Positions 8,679-17,810 of a stretch of DNA of 64,000 nucleotides are shown piece after piece. Under the pieces are notes generated by a model. That model made no database searches, was not told the DNA's origin, and saw only the letters and a list, made by a program, of their open reading frames with translations. The stretch covers positions 2,604,001 to 2,668,000 of the forward strand of contig NZ_JBBOCA010000001.1 of NCBI RefSeq assembly GCF_038002225.1, written 5' to 3'. Origin of the DNA: Paenibacillus sp. FSL R7-0204. GTDB taxonomy: Bacteria > Bacillota > Bacilli > Paenibacillales > Paenibacillaceae. The number at the start of each line of letters is the position of its first letter. Within the stretch, counting starts at the first letter, position 1. Both the position numbers and the translations under genes were made by a program.

Positions 8679-9884
8679 ATGACCACCAAACAAACTATCG
8701 GAGAGAAAGTCAAGCAATTGCGCAAGTCTAAGGGACTTACGCAGACGGACCTCGCCGGAGACCATATGACTAAGAGCATGCTGAGTCAAATCGAGAATGG
8801 ACGCGCCTTGCCCTCGATGAACAGCCTGCAAGTTCTGGCCGGCAGGCTGGGAGTTGATCCGGGCTACTTCCTCGAAGGCGAGGAGGAGGCTGAGCTGGCT
8901 CCGCTTGTCCGGGAGATGGAGGCCGAGTTCAAGGCGAAGAATTACAGGGAGGTCATCCAGCGGCTCCGGCCGCTCATGGAGCGTACGCTTCCGATGACGA
9001 TTGATGCTGCACGTCTGCTGGAGTTCTATGTAAGCTCCCTTTTCTATACAGGTGCCGGAGGCGGGGAAGCAGAGCTTGCGCGGGCAGCGCTGATCTATGA
9101 ACGCTTCGGCTTATTTGTGGAACGGGCGAAAGTGCAGTATATTTCCTATGCCCTGAATTTCGCACAGAGCAGATATGCCGAAGGGCTGGAGCTGATCCGC
9201 CGGGTCCGCAGGGAGTACGAGGCTAACAAGGTGGGGAATGATTTTATCTTTGAAATCGATCTTCATTATGCCGAGAGCATTAGCTTGTCTGCCCTGGGGG
9301 ATTATGCGGGAAGCCGTGAAGCTGCATTAGCGGCGCTTCAGGTGTCGCGGGAAGAGGGAATCTACTATATGACGGATCATCTGTACCGGGTGCTCGGGAT
9401 TCTGGCGCTGACCGAAGGAGAGACCTTGGCGGCAGAGGAGGCCTTGAAGAAGGCCAGAGCATTCGCAGAATTCAGCGAATCTCAGGATTCGCTGAAGCTG
9501 GTGGTGATCGGAGAGATCAGACTTGCGGTAGCTAAGGGAGAATACAGCAAGGTTCTTGCGCTGGCGGAGCAGTATCCGCAGGAGGATGAACAGTACGCGC
9601 CAAGCGTTCAGCTCATGTGCGGCATCGCCTGGGTTCATCTCGGCCAGGACGATGAAGCGCTGATCTGCCTGTCCAAGGCCGAGCCGGGTGATCAGGTCTA
9701 CCACCCGCTTGACCGCAGCAATCTGTTGACAGCTTATGCTTACCGGGCACAGATCTATATGCGCCGGGACATGAAGGAGGAAGCACTGCGGCTGTCCCAA
9801 TTCGCCTATGATCAGGTGAAGGAATACCCTTCTTCCATATACACCGAAATGATCAACAAAACTTACCGCGAGCTGCATAGTTAG
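8679..9884 (+). CDS. XRE-type regulator with TPR domain
   Basis: A 401-residue protein. Residues about 8-60 form a Cro/CI helix-turn-helix (IGEKVKQLRKSKGLTQTDLA, then MLSQIENGRALPSMNSLQ). The rest is a series of helical TPR-like repeats (for example ALLYERF, LTEGETLAAEEALKKARAFA, IAWVHLGQDDEALICLSKAE). This layout resembles RNPP peptide-responsive regulators (PlcR/NprR/Rap class), but I saw no small pheromone gene next to it. The Shine-Dalgarno is weak (GGAAAG). It probably regulates the divergent exporter through the inverted repeat at 8525-8601. Confidence 0.85.
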   Translation: MTTKQTIGEKVKQLRKSKGLTQTDLAGDHMTKSMLSQIENGRALPSMNSLQVLAGRLGVDPGYFLEGEEEAELAPLVREMEAEFKAKNYREVIQRLRPLMERTLPMTIDAARLLEFYVSSLFYTGAGGGEAELARAALIYERFGLFVERAKVQYISYALNFAQSRYAEGLELIRRVRREYEANKVGNDFIFEIDLHYAESISLSALGDYAGSREAALAALQVSREEGIYYMTDHLYRVLGILALTEGETLAAEEALKKARAFAEFSESQDSLKLVVIGEIRLAVAKGEYSKVLALAEQYPQEDEQYAPSVQLMCGIAWVHLGQDDEALICLSKAEPGDQVYHPLDRSNLLTAYAYRAQIYMRRDMKEEALRLSQFAYDQVKEYPSSIYTEMINKTYRELHS

Positions 9885-9886
9885 AT

Positions 9887-10065
9887 TGTATTTCCTGCAA
9901 TAGAAAAGGCATAGCTGACCGTAAAATGAGAGTCTAATGTATTTCATACAGTAGAATATTGTGTTTTGGATGAAAAATGGCCTTTTTTCAACGTTCCATT
10001 GTATGGAATACAACAGATTCTATTTCAAAGCCTTTTTTACAGCATTCCGTTGTACAAAATGCAGT
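9887..10065. repeat. 51-bp-spaced palindromes, two direct then two inverted
   Basis: Downstream of the XRE gene, the motif TGTATTTCCTGCAATAGAA starts at 9887 and TGTATTTCATACAGTAGAA starts at 9938, 51 bp apart. The same motif then occurs on the opposite strand at 9994-10012 (reverse complement TGTATTCCATACAATGGAA) and 10045-10063, again 51 bp apart. The cores are palindromes of the TGTAT-N3-ATACA type. No gene is present in this stretch. Confidence 0.75.
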
Positions 10066-10108
10066 TGCGATCGTTCCAGCGCCTACAGCATCCTAGCACA
10101 GTAAACAA

Positions 10109-10132
10109 CACCCGTGCTATTCCGCACGGGTG
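10109..10132. terminator. Hairpin CACCCGTGC/GCACGGGTG
   Basis: A 9-bp perfect GC-rich stem with a 6-base loop, followed by CCCTTCTG. It could terminate transcription coming from the XRE gene. The T-run is short, so the strength is uncertain. Confidence 0.55.
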
Positions 10133-10189
10133 CCCTTCTGCAATGGAATATAGGTTGAACTATAAATCTTCAGATAAAGGAGGGAGCGA

Positions 10190-10362
10190 CGGAGGAGATT
10201 TTGGAACTGTAGGAGCGTAGCGTCCGCCTGAAAGCTTTCCGCAGGAAAGCTCGCTTCGGAAGCATCAGCAGTTTCCGGATTTCTACCGCTTAGAGCGGCA
10301 TAAATCAAGAAATTTGGAAACAACAGCGGCCGGAAGTCCAAAATCTCCGCAGTGGCGACTAC
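10190..10362 (+). repeat. Dispersed structured element, copy 1
   Basis: The outer ends TTTTGGAACT (from 10199) and AGTCCAAAA (to 10343) can pair. Inside lie a hairpin AGCTTTCC-GCA-GGAAAGCT (10233-10251) and a long inverted repeat with arms 10271-10284 and 10308-10321 around CCGC-TTAGA-GCGG. A related element is at 23565-23700 with the same ends but different arm sequences. It lies between a hairpin and the 3' end of the solute-binding-protein gene. It is either a structured RNA or a miniature mobile repeat. Confidence 0.6.
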
Positions 10363-10403
10363 TCCTTTGATCTGTGCATTTTAGCTCAAGCTATCTGAAA
10401 TGC

Positions 10404-12158
10404 TTATTTGCTGGTCCACAACGCCACACGGTCCTGCACATACTTGGTATAGCCAGCTTCCATTTTCTTAACGCCGGCTTTTTCCAGATCGGCCATATAA
10501 TCATCCCAGATTTTATCGAATTCAGCCGGTTTGGCCAGAATCGCCTGCGGGATGCGTTTCCACGTAATATCCTTCATTTTATTACCCAAGATGGAGACTT
10601 CATCCTCACCAGGGATAGCAATGTTCCAGGCAGCGCCGTACGCTTTTTCCTTGAATTCTTCCTCTTTCGGGAACAGATCCTTCCAGGTCGTAGCTTTGTA
10701 AGCGGCCAGCGTCTCTTTCTCAACATCGCTATAGCCCAGCACCAGCTGCTCAGGGAAGTTCTTGGTGTAGTAGTTGCCCGTGGAATCCTTGGCACCGTCA
10801 CCATAGTGAACCATCATGTTCCAGTAGAAGCCAATGCCCGTTTCCTTCGTGAAGGCGGTATTGTCGTTATTAATGCGGTCCTGGACTTCCTGCGGAACTA
10901 CGCGTTTGCCGTTCTCCACTTTGTAGTGCTTGCCTTCAATTCCCCAGTTGTTCAAGATCTGACCTTCATCGGAGGCCAGGAAATCCAGGAACTTGATAGT
11001 CCGCACCGGATCGGGGTTGGTCGAGGAGATCGCGATGCCATAGCCGCCCATGAAGCCGGTAGGCCAGAAGCTGGTTTCCTTGTATTCATCCGTCAGAGTG
11101 ACCGGATAATGTCCATAGGTCTGTTCGAATTTGCCAGCTGTTTTGAGGGCTTGCTGCGCGTCATTGTAGTCCCAGTCCTGGTCAATCAGGCCAAGCACGC
11201 GTCCAGTCGCTACTTTGGCTTTGTACTGGTCATATTTCTGCACAAAGCTCTCCTTGTCAAGCAGGCCGATATCGTTCATGTGGTTCAGCCAGCGGAAATA
11301 TTCCTTCTCTTCCGGACGGCGGAAGTGGTAGATCGCTTCATGAGTCTCCTGATCGACGTAATATTCACCGTCATCGGAGCCGCCGGTAGTTGCTACCGCA
11401 GGGTTGGTTACGGAAATGTACATATGCCAGTCGTCTGCATTCAGCGAGACGCCGATGTTCTTGTTGCCGTTCTCATCGGTAGGGTGCTTATCCAGGTAAG
11501 CTTTAATGACGTTCTCATAATCCTTGACGGTCTTAATCTCCGGATATCCGGCTTCCTTCACGACCCGGTGCTGCAGCTCGAAGCCGCCGCCCGCTACGAA
11601 TTTCTTCTCATCCACCGCTGCCCAGGTCGGGATCGCGTAGATCGATTGGTCTTCGTTCGTGTACTTGGCCCGGGCCAGATTGTCACCCAGTACCCGCTTA
11701 ATATTAGGAGCATATTTATCAATGAGATCGGTCAGGTCAATTACAGCGCCGGCGTCCACCAGCTTCCCGATGTCGCCTTTAGCCGAGATAATGTCGGGAT
11801 AATCCCCGCCCGCTGCAATGAGAGCAATCTTCTGCTGCGGATCACCGACCGCGAATTCGGCATCGAGGGTGACGCCGGTCTTTTGCGTAATGACAGTGCT
11901 GACCTCATCCTTCATATTGTTCCAGTTCGGATTAGGGTCTTCCGCGAAGAAGGATAGTGTCAGGGGACTTAAGTCCTCAGCCGCCGCCGTAGCTTCAGCC
12001 GTTGCGGTGGCATTGCCGCTGTTCGTAGCCTTGGCCCCGGTATTCTCAGCCGTATTCTTGTTGCCGTTAGTATTGCCTCCGCCGCAGCCTGCCAGCACAC
12101 TAAGCAGCAAGGTCAGCACCATCAGCGCCACAACCGGTTTCGCCGTCTTTCTTGTCAT
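10404..12158 (-). CDS. Sugar ABC transporter solute-binding lipoprotein
   Basis: A 584-residue extracellular binding protein. The signal peptide ends in the lipobox LLSVLAGCGGG, so the mature protein is anchored at its cysteine, followed by a Gly/Asn/Ala/Thr-rich linker. The body has the family-1 binding-protein fold (LTLSFFAEDPNPNW, AAGGDYPDII, FLASDEGQILNNWGIEG). This long form (LplA/YtcQ type) goes with carbohydrate transporters of Paenibacillus. It is the last gene of the operon kinase, regulator, two permeases, binding protein. No ATPase is encoded here; such systems usually share an MsmX-type ATPase. Confidence 0.9.
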   Translation of the reverse strand: MTRKTAKPVVALMVLTLLLSVLAGCGGGNTNGNKNTAENTGAKATNSGNATATAEATAAAEDLSPLTLSFFAEDPNPNWNNMKDEVSTVITQKTGVTLDAEFAVGDPQQKIALIAAGGDYPDIISAKGDIGKLVDAGAVIDLTDLIDKYAPNIKRVLGDNLARAKYTNEDQSIYAIPTWAAVDEKKFVAGGGFELQHRVVKEAGYPEIKTVKDYENVIKAYLDKHPTDENGNKNIGVSLNADDWHMYISVTNPAVATTGGSDDGEYYVDQETHEAIYHFRRPEEKEYFRWLNHMNDIGLLDKESFVQKYDQYKAKVATGRVLGLIDQDWDYNDAQQALKTAGKFEQTYGHYPVTLTDEYKETSFWPTGFMGGYGIAISSTNPDPVRTIKFLDFLASDEGQILNNWGIEGKHYKVENGKRVVPQEVQDRINNDNTAFTKETGIGFYWNMMVHYGDGAKDSTGNYYTKNFPEQLVLGYSDVEKETLAAYKATTWKDLFPKEEEFKEKAYGAAWNIAIPGEDEVSILGNKMKDITWKRIPQAILAKPAEFDKIWDDYMADLEKAGVKKMEAGYTKYVQDRVALWTSK

Positions 12159-12235
12159 GAATAGAAACCCTCCCTTTGTCTGGTGAAATCACATTGTATT
12201 CACAGGCGTCAGCCTGAAGATACCGCTTAAGCAGA

Positions 12236-13135
12236 TTAGCTTTTAACCGAACCCAGCGTCATGCCTTTGACGAAATAGCGCTGCAGGAACGGATAGACAA
12301 TCAGAATGGGAACGGTGACGACAATGGTGATTGCCATTTTGACCGATTCCGGGGAGATCTGGGCCATGACCTCTGTCATATTGCGTCCGCGGAAATTATC
12401 CGCGTTGGTCGTGGTGCTCTGAATGACCTTCATCAGCTCGAATTGCAGCGTGGTCAGCGAGTCCTTCGAGCCGTTATACAGATAGGTGTCAATCCACGCA
12501 TTCCACTGGCCGACGGCCAGGAACAGGGCGATGGTTGCCAGCGCAGGCTTGGTCAGCGGCAGAATGACGCGCCAGTAGATGGTGAAGTCATTGGCTCCGT
12601 CCAGCTTGGCGGATTCCTGAAGAGCGTACGGCAGACCGTCGATGAAGGAGCGGATCACGAACACATTGAAGGCGCTCACCAGACCGGGCAGAACATACAC
12701 GCCGAAGGTGCCCATCATATGCAAATCTTTGATCAGAATGTAAAAGGGGATCAGCCCTCCCGATACATACATCGTCAGCGCCAGGAAGGTAGAGACGAAC
12801 TTGCGGGCCTGGAAGTCCACCCGGCTTAAGGTGAAGGCCAGCATGGAGGCACTGACCAGTCCGAGCAGAGTCCCGATAATCGTCCGCAGCACCGAAATTT
12901 TGAACCCGGTAATCAGGCCGGAGAAGGCGAAGATCGTCTCATAATTTTTGAAGGTGAACACCCGGGGGTAGATCGTAATCCCGCCTTTGATGCTGTCCGT
13001 CGAGTCATTGAAGGAGATCGCCAGCACGTTCAGAAAAGGGTACAGCGTAGCAACAGTTACCACCGTAATCGCCAGATAAACAACCAAATCGAAGATGCGG
13101 TCCGACCAGGAGGCCGCAGCGAGTTTTTTAATCAT
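12236..13135 (-). CDS. Carbohydrate ABC transporter permease (YtcP/LplC type)
   Basis: A 299-residue inner-membrane permease with six hydrophobic segments. The ATPase-contacting EAA loop is ESAKLDGANDFTIYWRVILP. The ending RYFVKGMTLGSVKS is typical of the second permease of LplBC-type transporters. GGAGGCCCTGCTC precedes the ATG. It is 12 bases downstream of the partner permease. Confidence 0.9.
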   Translation of the reverse strand: MIKKLAAASWSDRIFDLVVYLAITVVTVATLYPFLNVLAISFNDSTDSIKGGITIYPRVFTFKNYETIFAFSGLITGFKISVLRTIIGTLLGLVSASMLAFTLSRVDFQARKFVSTFLALTMYVSGGLIPFYILIKDLHMMGTFGVYVLPGLVSAFNVFVIRSFIDGLPYALQESAKLDGANDFTIYWRVILPLTKPALATIALFLAVGQWNAWIDTYLYNGSKDSLTTLQFELMKVIQSTTTNADNFRGRNMTEVMAQISPESVKMAITIVVTVPILIVYPFLQRYFVKGMTLGSVKS

Positions 13136-13147
13136 GAGCAGGGCCTC

Positions 13148-14104
13148 CTATATGATGCTTTCCTTGGTTATTTTTTTGAAGATGCCGTTGGCCGTAAAGA
13201 GCAGAATCACACTCACCACGGAGTTGAAGATATTAATCGCCGTCCCGAAGGAGAACCGTCCCATCCCCAGCCCGTAATTCAGCGCATACAGGTCAAGGGT
13301 CTGCGAGTAGTCACGCACCAGATTGTTGCCGAGCAGGAACTGCTTCTCGAACCCGATGCTGATCAGATGGCCGATGGACATAATCAGCAGGATCACGATG
13401 GTACCCCGGATTCCCGGAAAAGTGATATGACGCACCTGCTGGAGCCGGCTGGCTCCGTCCACCCTAGCTGCCTCGTACAGCTCAGGCCCGATGCCCGAGA
13501 TGGCGGCAAGATAGATAATGGTATTCCAGCCCGTCTCCTTCCAGACATCCGATGCGGTAACAATGCCCCAGAACAGATTGCCTTTGGCCATGAACTGGAT
13601 CGGTTCACTGATGATATGAAGGCCCATTAGCAGGTCATTGACTGCGCCGTTGTCCGTGGAGAGCATCTTAGTGATGATCCCTGCGGCGACCACCCAGGAC
13701 ACAAAATGCGGCAGATACGACACCGTCTGAACGAAGCGCTTCAGCACCTGCAGCCGTACCTCATTCAGCAGAATGGCGAAGATGATCGGAATGATAAAGC
13801 CTGCCAGCAGTCCCATGATACTCATGGCCAGCGTATTGCGCAGGGCGTTGAAGAATTGCTCATCCTGGAACAGCTCCCGGAAGTACTGGAGGCCGACCCA
13901 TTTTTGCTCGAAAAAGGATTTGCCCGGCTTATACTTCTGGAAGGCCATCATCCACCCCCATAACGGAAGATAACTGAAGACAAAGGCCCAGAGGACAAAA
14001 GGAACAGCCATCATATAGAGGTATTTCTGCTGCCGGAATTTCCCCCAGAAGCTGGAGGAGGATTTCTTCGGCTCCGGCTTCATCGCGGTGGTAATCGCTT
14101 TCAT
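13148..14104 (-). CDS. Carbohydrate ABC transporter permease (LplB type)
   Basis: A 318-residue permease with six hydrophobic segments; the loop EAARVDGASRLQQVRHITFP is its EAA motif. The N-terminal region (YLYMMAVPFVLWAFVFSYLP, then GWMMAFQKYKPG) is typical of LplB-like proteins that import oligosaccharides. AAGGAGGGACATAA lies directly upstream of the start. It is the first transport gene after the two-component genes of the same operon. Confidence 0.9.
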   Translation of the reverse strand: MKAITTAMKPEPKKSSSSFWGKFRQQKYLYMMAVPFVLWAFVFSYLPLWGWMMAFQKYKPGKSFFEQKWVGLQYFRELFQDEQFFNALRNTLAMSIMGLLAGFIIPIIFAILLNEVRLQVLKRFVQTVSYLPHFVSWVVAAGIITKMLSTDNGAVNDLLMGLHIISEPIQFMAKGNLFWGIVTASDVWKETGWNTIIYLAAISGIGPELYEAARVDGASRLQQVRHITFPGIRGTIVILLIMSIGHLISIGFEKQFLLGNNLVRDYSQTLDLYALNYGLGMGRFSFGTAINIFNSVVSVILLFTANGIFKKITKESII

Positions 14105-14191
14105 TTATGTCCCTCCTTCGATATAGCTTTATCATAATCTGCCGCCAGGCCGGGAAACACCCGAAGATTTAAGTGTAAAAACAGGGAGAAA

Positions 14192-15784
14192 TCAGTCCTT
14201 TTCGTAAGCGCTTTCTGAAAAATCATTCTCCGGCTCCTTTCTCCGGTATGCGGAGGGGGAAATGCCTGCGATTTTTTTGAACTTCTCACGGAAATAATCG
14301 ACATCGCTGAAGCCGACGCTGCTGGCTGCCTGATGGATTTTGCAGCCCTGGTCCAGCAGCTCCTTGGCCTTCTCAATACGGATCGTATCCAGATAAGTGT
14401 TGAAGGAGCAGCCCATAGTGTTCTTGAACAGCTTCCCAAGATAGGCACTGCTATAGGTGAACACACCGGCCAGCGTCTCCAGCTTCAGATTCTCGTCATA
14501 GTGCCGGTGGATCAGATCGACCATCCGCTTCATCAGGACATCCATATCGTCGCGGATAATCCCGCCAGCGTATTCCTCCAGCAGACCTGTGATATAGCGC
14601 TGGAGCTGGGGGAGGGAGGTATGCCTGTAGATCTGCTGAATCTGCTCCTCCATCCGGCTCTGCGCAGCGCTAAGCTCCTTATAATGAACGGAGAGCTTGC
14701 CGGACATGGAGGTGACGGCCCGGACATAATAGGATTTCACCGCCATCTCGGATAAGCCCGCAGCAGCCATGAGGTCCCCTGCTTCCTGGATCAGGGCAGA
14801 GATTACGCTCAGATTGCCGGTATCCAGAGCGAAATACAGCCGGTCCATCACGGGAGCGAGCCTGCTCTCCGTATCCTGGGGGTTCGCAGGCAGCCCCTGC
14901 TTCAGCTTAAGGGAATCAGGGCCGATCATCCCCGGCTCATCATAGAAGAAGTGATCCTTCATCCGCGCCAGCGCCGACTGATGGGAGACCGGCAGCTCGG
15001 ACAGACTGTCCACCATATCCCCGGCGGTGATGATGCACTCCAGTCCCTCTGCGGCAGCAGCTTCACGGATCTGCTGGGCCATACGTTTGCTTACCAGTTC
15101 CTTCTGGTAAGAGGGCTGCAGCAGCACCCCGAGATAAGAATCGAGCGCGAAAACGATACCCCAGCGGTTGTCCTCGAAGCTGGACGTCAGCCCGGACTTG
15201 ACACTACTGGAAGGTCCGTTGTCCGCATGATCCTGCAGCAGGAGCCGGATCAGCACGATTTGGTAGGAATCCCAGAGCAGCCCCGCTTCCAGCGCCGACT
15301 CCATCAGCGCGGGGGCGGGATGCAGACTGCTCTCCATCAGCAGCGACTGAACCAGCATCTCCCGGCTCCAGACCTTAACAGCCTCATGATTCTTGCGGTG
15401 TGCCTGCCGCGCATCCAGTATGGTGGACAGGCCGGTAAGATACAGCTGCAATTCCTCCTCATCGACGGGTTTAAGCAGGTAGTTATCGATATTGTAAGAC
15501 ATCGCACGCTTGGCATAACTGAAGTCGGCGTAGCCGCTCAATATAAGAATATGCAGCTCCTCATGATCCTCCCGCAGCTCGCCGATCAGCTCCAGTCCGT
15601 CCTTCCCGGGCATACGGATATCCACAATCATCAGGTCCGGGGAATACAGCTTAGCCTTATGCCTGGCTTCAACCGCATTGGCTGCTGTATCTACCACCCG
15701 GTAGCCGAGGCTCTCCCAATCCAGCAGAGTGGCAAGTCCTTCGCGGATAGACAATTCATCATCAACAATTAACACACTATACAT
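14192..15784 (-). CDS. YesN-type response regulator (receiver + AraC domain)
   Basis: A 530-residue regulator. The receiver domain begins SVLIVDDELSIREGLATLLD with the phospho-acceptor Asp in DLMIVDIRMPGKDG (about 54) and the Lys in YLLKPVDEEE. The middle 250 residues are a linker domain. The C-terminal AraC pair is LETLAGVFTYSSAYLGKLFK and VGFSDVDYFREKFKKIAGIS. The ATG at 15784 is chosen because AAGGAG lies eight bases upstream; an upstream in-frame GTG would overlap that site. It overlaps the kinase gene by eight bases and probably activates the downstream transporter genes. Confidence 0.9.
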   Translation of the reverse strand: MYSVLIVDDELSIREGLATLLDWESLGYRVVDTAANAVEARHKAKLYSPDLMIVDIRMPGKDGLELIGELREDHEELHILILSGYADFSYAKRAMSYNIDNYLLKPVDEEELQLYLTGLSTILDARQAHRKNHEAVKVWSREMLVQSLLMESSLHPAPALMESALEAGLLWDSYQIVLIRLLLQDHADNGPSSSVKSGLTSSFEDNRWGIVFALDSYLGVLLQPSYQKELVSKRMAQQIREAAAAEGLECIITAGDMVDSLSELPVSHQSALARMKDHFFYDEPGMIGPDSLKLKQGLPANPQDTESRLAPVMDRLYFALDTGNLSVISALIQEAGDLMAAAGLSEMAVKSYYVRAVTSMSGKLSVHYKELSAAQSRMEEQIQQIYRHTSLPQLQRYITGLLEEYAGGIIRDDMDVLMKRMVDLIHRHYDENLKLETLAGVFTYSSAYLGKLFKNTMGCSFNTYLDTIRIEKAKELLDQGCKIHQAASSVGFSDVDYFREKFKKIAGISPSAYRRKEPENDFSESAYEKD

Positions 15785-17567
15785 AGGAATCACTCCTTAA
15801 AGGGATGGCGAAGCTGATCTGGGTGCCGTATCCGCTCTGGCTGGCCAGAACCAGGCCGCATTCCGGGCCGTAGGTCAGCTTCAGCCGCAGATGGATGTTG
15901 CGCATTCCGATACTGTGGGTCTCATAGTCATCGTTGTTGTCCAGCATCTGCCGCAGCTCTGCGAGCCGGGCCGGCGAGATTCCGGTTCCGTTATCGGAGA
16001 CCTGAACCTTAAGTATGGCTTCCTCCACCCGGATATCTACCCGGACCATTCCGCCGTCCATCCGGTCCTCCAGGCCGTGAATGACACAATTCTCCACCAG
16101 CGGCTGAATAATAAGCGGCGGAATCCTTAGGGTATTCGCTGCCGGATCTACATACAGCTCGTAGGCGAGCCGGTCATTGTAGCGGAATTTCTGGATAACC
16201 AGGTAGCAGTTCACGGTCTCCAGCTCACTTTGCAGGGTGATTCGGCCTCCGCCGACCTCTAAGTTTTTGCGCATCATCTTGCCCAGCAGCCGGACAACCT
16301 GCGCAATATCGGTCTGGCCGCGGGTATGGGCCTTCATCCGGATCGACTCCAGGGCATTGAACAGAAAATGGGGATTGATCTGGCTGGCCATCATTTTGAA
16401 TTTGATCTCATTCTGCTTCAGCAGGATGGCATTCTTCTGTAGGTTGGACTCCTGTACCTCGCTCATCAGGTCGTTGACATTGCGGACCATGTGGTTGAAT
16501 TGCCGGGCCAGCTGGCCGATCTCATCTTTGCCGTCGATCACCAGCCGGGCTTCCAGATTCCCGGAAGCGACCTTGGAGATATGCTTGCTGAGATGCAGCA
16601 TGCGTCCGGTGAGCAGGCGGGAGAAGTAGTAGATTAGGATGATTGCAAGAATTAGGGAGGAGATAATGACGGAAGTCGCCAGGGAAATAATCCGGTTGGG
16701 CTCACTCACAATACTTTCTACCGAGAAAATAGAGATGATCCGCAGGCTGTTCAGGCTGCCCTCAGGATGCCAGTCGTCGATCAGCATTTTGAAGGACTGC
16801 CCGTCAATCGTGATGTCCGCAGGCCCGTGCCCGGCAAGGGTGGACAGCGGCTTAAGGTTGATTTCATGCAGCGACTTGCCGAGGGTGCCCGCCCGGTTGG
16901 AGGCGACAATATTGTCATTCTCATCGACGATAAAGGTCTCGAAGGTCTCCTGCTTCAGGATGCTGCTGAGCTGATCCGAATTGACATTCACGACCAGTAC
17001 ACCGGTTGTGCGCTGCTTGAGGAAGTCGACCTTGCGGATCAGGCTGAGATAATACTGGCCGTTCCGGCTGTCAGGAATGTAACTCCAGAACGCCAGCCCC
17101 TTCTGGGCGAGGGCGAGCTGGTACCACGGCTCCCGGGTAACCGTTTCGTCGGCCTGGAGGAATTCCCAGTTGTTAAGCACCGTCGGGTTGTCGATATACA
17201 GCCGGATGCTGGAGACCTCTTTGTACAGGCGGACGAAATCCCGGAAGTCGGGATAATCCCAATAGGCCTGCACCACATCATAGACTGATTCGTACCGGTG
17301 ATTCGCGGCCTCCTCCAGCCGGCTGTCATTGGACAGGCGGTAGACGATATCCACCGGAATGTTCAGCATCTCGCTGGTCCGTTTTTTCACCCGGTCGACA
17401 TTCGCCGTAATCTGCTTCAGCGCATTATTCATCGCCATATTCCGCAGTTCACTGGTCAGGAACACCCCCACAATGAGTACCGGAATCAGGACAACACTGC
17501 CGAAGGAGAGGAAGAGCTTGGTCCTGAGCTTCAGGTTGTTCATGAAGGTGATGATACGGGTATACAC
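15777..17567 (-). CDS. YesM-type sensor histidine kinase
   Basis: A 596-residue membrane kinase starting at GTG (GGAGGGG nine bases upstream). It has an N-terminal transmembrane segment (LFLSFGSVVLIPVLIVGVFL), an extracellular Cache-like sensor of about 240 residues, a second membrane segment near 300, a HAMP domain (RLLTGRMLHLSKHISKVASG), the phospho-acceptor QINPHFLFNALESI and a HATPase domain (PLVENCVIHGLED, VSDNGTGI). It heads the transporter operon and likely senses the sugar outside the cell. A catabolite-control-like site lies just upstream at 17594-17609. Confidence 0.9.
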   Translation of the reverse strand: MYTRIITFMNNLKLRTKLFLSFGSVVLIPVLIVGVFLTSELRNMAMNNALKQITANVDRVKKRTSEMLNIPVDIVYRLSNDSRLEEAANHRYESVYDVVQAYWDYPDFRDFVRLYKEVSSIRLYIDNPTVLNNWEFLQADETVTREPWYQLALAQKGLAFWSYIPDSRNGQYYLSLIRKVDFLKQRTTGVLVVNVNSDQLSSILKQETFETFIVDENDNIVASNRAGTLGKSLHEINLKPLSTLAGHGPADITIDGQSFKMLIDDWHPEGSLNSLRIISIFSVESIVSEPNRIISLATSVIISSLILAIILIYYFSRLLTGRMLHLSKHISKVASGNLEARLVIDGKDEIGQLARQFNHMVRNVNDLMSEVQESNLQKNAILLKQNEIKFKMMASQINPHFLFNALESIRMKAHTRGQTDIAQVVRLLGKMMRKNLEVGGGRITLQSELETVNCYLVIQKFRYNDRLAYELYVDPAANTLRIPPLIIQPLVENCVIHGLEDRMDGGMVRVDIRVEEAILKVQVSDNGTGISPARLAELRQMLDNNDDYETHSIGMRNIHLRLKLTYGPECGLVLASQSGYGTQISFAIPLRSDSYV

Positions 17568-17593
17568 GAATGAAATCCCCTCCGTAGCACATT

Positions 17594-17609
17594 TGTAATA
17601 ACGCTTACA
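17594..17609 (-). promoter_or_regulatory. Possible CcpA cre site upstream of the kinase gene
   Basis: On the minus strand, TGTAAGCGTTATTACA is a 16-base palindrome; its first 14 bases match the cre consensus TGWAANCGNTNNCA except at one position. It lies about 27 bases upstream of the GTG start of the sensor kinase. Catabolite repression of a sugar transporter operon would be expected. Confidence 0.5.
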
Positions 17610-17810
17610 ATAGAGTATAGCGCGAAACCGTCAGCCAATATATGTCATGAAAATATTTTTTTGAAAAACAATATGGAAAGTCCCATCCCCTCCCAATACG
17701 AAATATACCTAAAATCCTGCAACCCTGACTGAACTTTGAAGCCTTATGATGAGGAAAGTAATGAAATATAATAATGATATTAGAAAAATTGGAGGAGAAG
17801 AGGGAAGGAG

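Noticed and set aside
10374..11957. Long plus-strand open frame of 527 codons
   Set aside because: It is the antisense of the solute-binding-protein gene, which has a lipobox, family motifs and a ribosome site.
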